Notes under the pieces: generated by a model
Seen by the model: the letters and a program-made list of their open reading frames with translations, nothing else
The model's database searches: none
What the model was told of the DNA's origin: nothing
Translations under genes and position numbers: made by a program
Shown: one piece after another, positions 47,790 to 52,239 of the stretch
Layout of the letters: each line of letters begins with the position of its first letter
Position numbering within the stretch: the first letter of the stretch is position 1
NCBI GenBank assembly: GCA_038125725.1
Contig: JAYPEK010000029.1
Location: forward strand, 1-52,239
Source of the DNA: TMED8 sp038125725
Lineage (GTDB): Bacteria; Pseudomonadota; Alphaproteobacteria; Rhodospirillales; Casp-alpha2
Direction: 5' to 3'
DNA: 52,239 nucleotides

Positions 47790-47825
47790 ATTTTTCACAT
47801 CCAAATCCCGAGGGAGGAAACGAAC

Positions 47826-48608
47826 ATGGAATTACGCATGGACGGCCGCAAGGCCGTGATTACCGGTGCCAGTCTGGGCTTGGGCCGCGCCATGGCACAG
47901 CGCTTCGCCGAATCTGGCGCCGAGGTGGCTATCGTGGCCAGGCGCCCGGACGTGCTGGCGGAGGCGAAGTCGGCGATCGAAGCGGCCACCGGCGGCACCG
48001 TGCATCCCATCGTGGGCGACGTCTCCACCGCCGAGGGCTGCCAGGCGGTCTATGACGCCGCCATCGGCGCCATGGGGCAGATCGACATGATCGTCAACAA
48101 CGCCGGCTCCTCGCAGCGCGGTCCCTTTGCCGACATCACCGACGAGGCCTGGCAGGCCGATCTGGATCTGAAACTGTTCGCCGCCATTCGCTTGTGCCGC
48201 CTGGCCATGCCGGGCATGCGGCAACGCAAGTGGGGCCGGATCATCAACGTCCTCAACACCGGCGCCAAGGCGCCGCCGGCGGAGGGTGCGCCGACCGCCG
48301 TCAGCCGCGCGGCTGGGATGGCGCTGACCAAGATTCTGGCCAAGGAAGGCGTTGCCGACAACGTTTTGGTGAACGCGCTGTTGGTCGGGCGGATCGAGAG
48401 CGACCAATGGGTGCGCCGCCATGCGGCCGAGGACAAGGGCCGCTCGCTCGATGCCTATTACGCGGAAATGGGCGAAAGCCTGCCCATGGGCCGGCTCGGC
48501 ACGGCGGAGGAATTCGCCAACGCCGCCTGCTTCCTGGCTTCCGAACAGGGCTCCTATATCTCCGGCGTCGCGCTCAACGTCGACGGCGGGCTCTGCCCGG
48601 TGGTGTAA
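47826..48608 (+). CDS. SDR-family protein lacking the catalytic Tyr and Lys
   Basis: 260 residues with a normal NAD(P)-binding half: VITGASLGLGRAMAQRF (glycine motif), IVARRPDVLAEAK, GDVSTAEG and IVNNAGSSQRGP. The usual YxxxK is absent: the aligned stretch reads APTAVSRAAGMALTK, with Thr at the Tyr position and Arg at the Lys position, and the catalytic Ser is replaced in NTGAKAPPAEG. The C-terminal block SYISGVALNVDGG is standard. A similar PTxxSRAAG pattern is known to me from other SDR relatives, so this may be a defined subgroup. Start supported by GGGAGGAAACG. Confidence 0.88.
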   Translation: MELRMDGRKAVITGASLGLGRAMAQRFAESGAEVAIVARRPDVLAEAKSAIEAATGGTVHPIVGDVSTAEGCQAVYDAAIGAMGQIDMIVNNAGSSQRGPFADITDEAWQADLDLKLFAAIRLCRLAMPGMRQRKWGRIINVLNTGAKAPPAEGAPTAVSRAAGMALTKILAKEGVADNVLVNALLVGRIESDQWVRRHAAEDKGRSLDAYYAEMGESLPMGRLGTAEEFANAACFLASEQGSYISGVALNVDGGLCPVV

Positions 48609-48615
48609 TCGGCTG

Positions 48616-48641
48616 CCGGCCGGCCCTTGCGGGCCGGCCGG
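48616..48641. terminator. Perfect 11-bp hairpin between convergent genes
   Basis: CCGGCCGGCCC (48616-48626), loop TTGC, GGGCCGGCCGG (48631-48641). There is no U tract on either strand. It lies between the stops of the SDR gene and amt and likely acts as a bidirectional terminator or mRNA end stabiliser. Confidence 0.6.
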
Positions 48642-48653
48642 ACAACCTGGGAC

Positions 48654-49961
48654 TTAGAAGTTGTAGTCCTGCTCGCCGTGGTAGGCGAGGTCCATGCCTT
48701 CGGTGATCTGGTCGTCCGTGGCGCGCAGCGCGGTCACGGCGGACGTGATCTTCAACAGCACGAAACTGGCGATGGCCGACCAGGCGACGGTGGCGATGAC
48801 GCCTGTCGCCTGAACGCCCAACTGCGAGCCGACGCTGGCACCCTCCGGCAGGCCGGCGCCGCCGAGGCTGGGCAGGCAGAACACGGCGGCCAGCATGGTG
48901 CCTAGGATGCCGCCGACGCCGTGCACGGCGAAGACGTCGAGCGAGTCGTCGATATCCAGCATGTTCTTCACCACGTTCACCGCGTAGTAGCAGACGATGC
49001 CGCCCGCGAGCCCGATGCAAAGCCCGCCGATGGGGCCGACGAAGCCCGACGCCGGCGTGATCGTGGCGAGGCCCGCCACCATGCCGGTGACGATGCCGAC
49101 CAGCGACGGCTTGCCGAAGCTCTTCCATTCGATCACCACCCAGACCAGCGATGCCGTCGCGGCCGAGATATGGGTGACGGTCATGGCCATGCCGGCGCCG
49201 CCGCCGGCGGACAAGGCGCTGCCGGCGTTGAAGCCGAACCAACCGACCCACAGCATGGCGGCGCCGATCATGGTCAGGCCCGGCGAATGCGGCGGGCGCA
49301 GGTGCATGGGGAAGCCCTTGCGGTTGCCCAGCAGCTTGACGACGACGAGAGCGGAGGTGCCGGCGGTGGCGTGCACCACGAGGCCGCCGGCGAAGTCCAT
49401 GGCGCCCATCTCGGCGAGCCAGCCGCCGCCCCAGACCCAATGGCAGACGGGCGCGTAGACCACCACCAGCCAAAGCGCGCTGAACAGCAGCACGGCGCCG
49501 AAGCGCATGCGCTCCACATAGGCGCCGACGATCAGCGCCGGGGTGATGATCGCGAAGGTCATCTGGAACATGAAGAAGACCGATTCCGGAATGTCGCCGG
49601 AAAGCGTGTCGAACCCGACGCCGGAAAGGAACGCCTTGTCCAGCCCGCCGACCCAGGCGTTGATCGCGCCGCCGTCCCCGAAGGCGAGGCCGTAGACGCC
49701 GACCAGCCAGAGCACCGAGGCCATGCAGGCGATGGCAAAGCAATGCATCATCACCGACAGCACGTTCTTGGCCTGCACCAAGCCGCCGTAGAATAAGGCG
49801 AGGCCGGGCAGGGTCATGAACAGCACCAGGGCGGTGGAGGTCAGGATCCAGGCGGTGTTGGCGCCGTTCAATTCATCGGCGGCCTGGGCGGCACCGGGAA
49901 ATACCAGGATACCGGCAAGCAAGAGCGGCCACGCAGTGGCGCGCGAAATCGTCGAAATCAT
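48654..49961 (-). CDS. amt: Ammonium transporter
   Basis: 435 residues from ATG 49961 (TTG 49976 in frame). A signal-like start (PLLLAGILVFPGAAQA) and eleven membrane helices. Amt hallmarks: FYGGLVQAKNVLSVMMHC near the first helices, a Phe gate in FFMFQMTFAIITPALIVGA, the twin conduction His (one in GGLVVHATAG, one in DVFAVHGVGG), and ADELNGANTAWILTSTALVLFM. No PII gene (glnK) is adjacent, unlike the common glnK-amtB arrangement. The promoter lies in 49962-50193, shared with the divergent lectin gene; no convincing sigma54 site is seen. Confidence 0.95.
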   Translation of the reverse strand: MISTISRATAWPLLLAGILVFPGAAQAADELNGANTAWILTSTALVLFMTLPGLALFYGGLVQAKNVLSVMMHCFAIACMASVLWLVGVYGLAFGDGGAINAWVGGLDKAFLSGVGFDTLSGDIPESVFFMFQMTFAIITPALIVGAYVERMRFGAVLLFSALWLVVVYAPVCHWVWGGGWLAEMGAMDFAGGLVVHATAGTSALVVVKLLGNRKGFPMHLRPPHSPGLTMIGAAMLWVGWFGFNAGSALSAGGGAGMAMTVTHISAATASLVWVVIEWKSFGKPSLVGIVTGMVAGLATITPASGFVGPIGGLCIGLAGGIVCYYAVNVVKNMLDIDDSLDVFAVHGVGGILGTMLAAVFCLPSLGGAGLPEGASVGSQLGVQATGVIATVAWSAIASFVLLKITSAVTALRATDDQITEGMDLAYHGEQDYNF

Positions 49962-50054
49962 GATTTTCGTCCCCAAATCTAATCCATTTTCAGGAAAGCT
50001 TTTGCAAAGTTATTGAGCACGATTCTCCCAAATCGCTCAAAATTTGTGCAAAAC

Positions 50055-50070
50055 CTTAAGGATTCTTAAG
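50055..50070. promoter_or_regulatory. Paired CTTAAG inverted repeat
   Basis: CTTAAG-GATT-CTTAAG in the divergent region between amt and the lectin gene, about 95 bp from the amt start and 124 bp from the lectin start. Possible protein-binding site or part of a promoter; nothing else in this interval is recognised. Confidence 0.3.
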
Positions 50071-50193
50071 CTTTCCCTGTCATCGTCCGGAACAGCGCAA
50101 AATCGGGGCCAACTTGGCGATCCCGTCCGGCGAGACTGTCAGGCGGCCTTAAGGGTACATCCGTATGTTTTTTTTCAGATTTGGGAGGTGGCC

Positions 50194-50730
50194 ATGTCTA
50201 ACCGAACCATTCGATTGGGCCTTCTGGCCCTGATGATTGCGGCAGCCGGCGGCGTCGTATCGGACGCGTCGGCGCAAGGCGCGCTTGGGAAATTCGGCCT
50301 CTCCGGTGACGTCCGCCTAACGATTGGCGATTCCGGCAAGTGCATCGCCATTGCCGGCGGCGCCAAGATGGGCAATCAATTCCACGCCTGGAAGTGCCGC
50401 GCCAATAGCTCGCTGCAGGCTTTCCAGTTGAAACAAATGCAGCAGGGCTTGTACCAGATCCGTTCCAAGCGCGACGGCATGTGCCTGGACGTCTCCGGCA
50501 GCGCCACGAAGGTCGGTGCCCCGGTGGTACAATGGCGCTGCAAGAGCAAATCGAACGCCAACCAACTCTGGCAGGTGCTGCCCGGCGCCGGCGGCAAGAG
50601 CTTCCTGTTGAAGGCGCGCCATTCCGGCAAATGCCTGCAGCTCAACAATCCGGACGAGAAGGTTTCCCGGTTCGTGCAGCAGGATTGCGCCGCTCGGAAC
50701 CCGGCACAGAACTTCTTGGTGTGGAACTAG
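50194..50730 (+). CDS. Secreted ricin-type beta-trefoil lectin-like protein
   Basis: 178 residues from ATG 50194 (GGGAGGTGGCC upstream). A signal peptide (LGLLALMIAAAGGVVSDASA) precedes one beta-trefoil of about 150 residues with three repeats, each starting near a Cys-containing GKC/GMC strand (SGKCIAIAGG, DGMCLDVSGS, SGKCLQLNNP) and ending in a QxW-like strand (LQAFQLK, NQLWQVL, AQNFLVW). The fold binds sugars in many proteins. There is no catalytic domain, so it is a stand-alone exported lectin, either periplasmic or released. Its partner or target is unknown. Confidence 0.88.
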   Translation: MSNRTIRLGLLALMIAAAGGVVSDASAQGALGKFGLSGDVRLTIGDSGKCIAIAGGAKMGNQFHAWKCRANSSLQAFQLKQMQQGLYQIRSKRDGMCLDVSGSATKVGAPVVQWRCKSKSNANQLWQVLPGAGGKSFLLKARHSGKCLQLNNPDEKVSRFVQQDCAARNPAQNFLVWN

Positions 50731-50751
50731 GAAAAGCGGCAAAAGCCACGA

Positions 50752-51270
50752 ATGACGGTCCAGGCGAATTTCACCCGACAAGACCCCTTTGCCTCGGACA
50801 GCCCGGATATCCGCGATTGCCTGGACTACTGGACGCGGCTGCGCGGCCGCCGGTTCGCGCCGCCCTGGCGGGAGTTCGACTGGAATGAAATCCGCGCCGA
50901 GTTGATCCCGCATTTCGGCGTCGTCGATGTTTGCGGTGACCCGCTGGATTTCGTCTATCGCTTCTGGGGCTCGGCGCATGTGCGCGCCCATAACCTGGAA
51001 ATGACCGGCAAGTCGGTGAGCGCGATGCGCCCGAAAGCGGAAGCCGACGCGGTATTCGACCAGTACCGCCTGACCTTCGAGGCGCGCGAACCGCTGCTGT
51101 TCGAGAATCGCATCCACGCCGGCCGCTATAAGGTGGAGATGCTGGAAACCTCGCTGCGCCTGCCGTTCTCCGACGACGGCAAGCGCGTGCATCACCTGGT
51201 GGCGTTTTCCGATATCCGCCTCGACATGGAACGCATGGTCGAAGTGTTTTCCGACGCCGGAACCGCCTAA
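50752..51270 (+). CDS. Stand-alone PAS-domain protein
   Basis: 172 residues. The centre matches the small PAS group common in Rhodospirillales (PAS_5-like): FGVVDVCGDPLDFVYRFWGSAHV, a helix region NLEMTGKSVSAM, then FDQYRLTFEAREPLLFENRI and the strands KVEMLETSLRLPFSDDGKRVHHLVAFSDI. An N-terminal helix (DIRDCLDYWTRLRGRRFAPPW) is also typical. There is no output domain, so it must work through a partner. It starts 21 bp after the lectin gene and may share its transcript, though the functions have no obvious link. Confidence 0.85.
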   Translation: MTVQANFTRQDPFASDSPDIRDCLDYWTRLRGRRFAPPWREFDWNEIRAELIPHFGVVDVCGDPLDFVYRFWGSAHVRAHNLEMTGKSVSAMRPKAEADAVFDQYRLTFEAREPLLFENRIHAGRYKVEMLETSLRLPFSDDGKRVHHLVAFSDIRLDMERMVEVFSDAGTA

Positions 51271-51277
51271 CCGGGCG

Positions 51278-52123
51278 CTAGCCGCACAACGCCCGGGCGT
51301 GATGGCGTAGGTGATCTTCCATGAAGGTCGCCATCAGGTAATAGCTATGGTCGTAGCCGTCTTGCATGCGCAAGGTGATGGGCTGGCCGGCGGCGGCGCA
51401 GGCCTCTTCGAACAGCCAGGGCTTCAATTGCTCGTCCAGGAACCCGTCGGCCGTGCCCTGGTCGATGAGGATCGTGCCGTCGAAACGGTGCCCCGCTATG
51501 ATCAGTTCCGTGGCGTCATGGGCCTTCCAGCTTTCCCGGTCCGGTCCCAGGTAACCGCCAAGGGCCTTCTCGCCCCAGGGGCATTGCATGGGGGCTGAGA
51601 TCGGCGCAAAGGCGGAGAGCGAGCGGTATCTTCCGGGGTTCCGGAGCGCCGCCGTCAGTGCGCCGTGTCCTCCCATGGAATGGCCGAAAATCCCGGCGCG
51701 CTCGGTATCGACCGGAAATGCGTCGGCGATCAGCGTCGGCAGTTCCTTGGTGACGTAGCTGTACATCCGATACATGCCGGACCAAGGCGCCTCGGTGGCA
51801 TCGACATAGAAGCCGGCACCGCTGCCGAAATCGTAGGCATCGTCCTCGCCGGGGTAGCCCGCCCCCCTCGGGCTGGTGTCGGGGCAGCAGACCGCCAGGC
51901 CCTGTTCCGCCGCCATGCGCTGGAAGCCGCCCTTGGTGGTGACGTTCTCTTGGGTGCAGGTTAGGCCCGACAAGTAATAGAGCACCGGCACCGGTCCCGT
52001 TTCCGCCTGCGGCGGCAGGAACAGGCTGAACTCCATGTCGCAGGCGGTCTCTTGGGCGGCATGGACGTAAACGCCCTGGCGGCCGCCGAAGGCCTTCTGC
52101 TCGCTCTTGGTGGTGAGCGTCAC
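51278..52123 (-). CDS. fghA: S-formylglutathione hydrolase
   Basis: 281 residues from a GTG 4 bp after the stop of the alcohol dehydrogenase gene. It hydrolyses S-formylglutathione to formate and glutathione in formaldehyde detoxification. The esterase-D family pattern is complete: the oxyanion region YYLSGLTCTQENVTTKGGFQ, GPDTSPRG-type loop CPDTSPRGAGYPGEDDAYDFGSG, the nucleophile in FGHSMGGHGAL, the Asp in DQGTADGFLDEQLKP and the His in GYDHSYYL. The context with adhC confirms the pathway. Confidence 0.96.
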   Translation of the reverse strand: MTLTTKSEQKAFGGRQGVYVHAAQETACDMEFSLFLPPQAETGPVPVLYYLSGLTCTQENVTTKGGFQRMAAEQGLAVCCPDTSPRGAGYPGEDDAYDFGSGAGFYVDATEAPWSGMYRMYSYVTKELPTLIADAFPVDTERAGIFGHSMGGHGALTAALRNPGRYRSLSAFAPISAPMQCPWGEKALGGYLGPDRESWKAHDATELIIAGHRFDGTILIDQGTADGFLDEQLKPWLFEEACAAAGQPITLRMQDGYDHSYYLMATFMEDHLRHHARALCG

Positions 52124-52127
52124 GGGA

Positions 52128-52239
52128 TCAGTAGACGACGACGGAGCGGATGCTTTCGCCGGCGTGCATCAAATCGAAGGCGTTGTTGATGTCTTCCAGC
52201 GGCATGGTGTGGGTGATCAGGTCGTCGATGTTGATCTTC
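52128..52239 (-). CDS. adhC: S-(hydroxymethyl)glutathione dehydrogenase, C-terminal end only
   Basis: The last 36 codons of a minus-strand gene that continues beyond the window. The end reads DDLITHTMPLEDINNAF followed by LMHAGESIRSVVVY, the usual C-terminus of class III alcohol dehydrogenase (FrmA/AdhC). It oxidises the formaldehyde-glutathione adduct, producing the substrate of the FghA encoded 4 bp downstream; the two form an operon. Confidence 0.93.
   Translation of the reverse strand, partial: KINIDDLITHTMPLEDINNAFDLMHAGESIRSVVVY

Noticed and set aside
49977..50040. Sigma54 promoter for amt
   Set aside because: TGCTCAATAACTTTGCA on the minus strand resembles the -24/-12 pattern only weakly; the GG and GC positions and spacing do not fit.

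Overview
The window looks like a chromosomal segment from a GC-rich alphaproteobacterium, probably of the Rhodospirillales type. This is inferred from about 65% GC, the codon usage, the gene families present and the palindromic repeats whose frames read MAGLDPAIH-like peptides; no rRNA or marker gene settles it. It contains one assembly gap of exactly 100 Ns at 8987-9086, inside a giant repetitive gene.

Layout. 1-2936: the end of a Pro/Ala-rich protein, a glycosyltransferase-like protein, and a minus-strand pair (PKHD-type 2OG-Fe(II) hydroxylase, NTF2-like protein). 3099-14593: a giant RTX adhesin with about 25 repeats of roughly 100 residues, inserted lectin-like modules, a LamG-like domain, nonapeptide calcium repeats and a type I secretion-like C-terminus. 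14616-17404: a NspC-like decarboxylase divergent from an unusual PLP fold-type I enzyme. 17447-20420: DUF952, pyrD, beta-carbonic anhydrase, a small unannotated protein and a DsbA/HCCA-isomerase-like protein. 20421-23470: a lower-GC island holding an alanine-rich helical protein, a cytosolic PAS histidine kinase and dispersed repeats. 23471-28992: AbrB-type membrane protein, nadK, DUF2062, a large alpha/beta hydrolase, a parvulin and a MaoC-like protein. 29128-29707: a c-di-GMP-I (GEMM) riboswitch directly upstream of an unknown membrane-anchored protein. 29711-33194: DUF1491, and a PhnD-like sensor kinase, a FixJ-like regulator and an exported DsrE-like protein. 33311-37096: a TPP enzyme, NIPSNAP, a methyltransferase and a SWIM protein. 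37097-39166: a hybrid histidine kinase. 39176-44781: acyl-CoA metabolism (two AMP ligases, enoyl-CoA hydratase, CaiB CoA-transferase). 44778-46696: long-form hisG and a copper-handling pair. 46770-52239: TauD dioxygenase, an atypical SDR, amt, a secreted ricin-type lectin, a PAS protein, fghA and the 3' end of adhC.

Main points of interest are: (1) the clear GEMM riboswitch controlling a gene of unknown function; (2) the assembly gap, whose flanks are an exact 55-nt duplication that restores the reading frame when merged, so the adhesin is one gene; (3) a dispersed element present twice in inverted orientation (23188-23462 and 35203-35426) with a conserved sigma70-like promoter and a conserved 3' block; (4) the NspC-like/PLP enzyme pair; (5) a response regulator whose only sensible start codon is ATA. 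The presence of a c-di-GMP switch and a giant secreted adhesin suggests a surface-attachment lifestyle, but nothing in the sequence directly connects the two loci.
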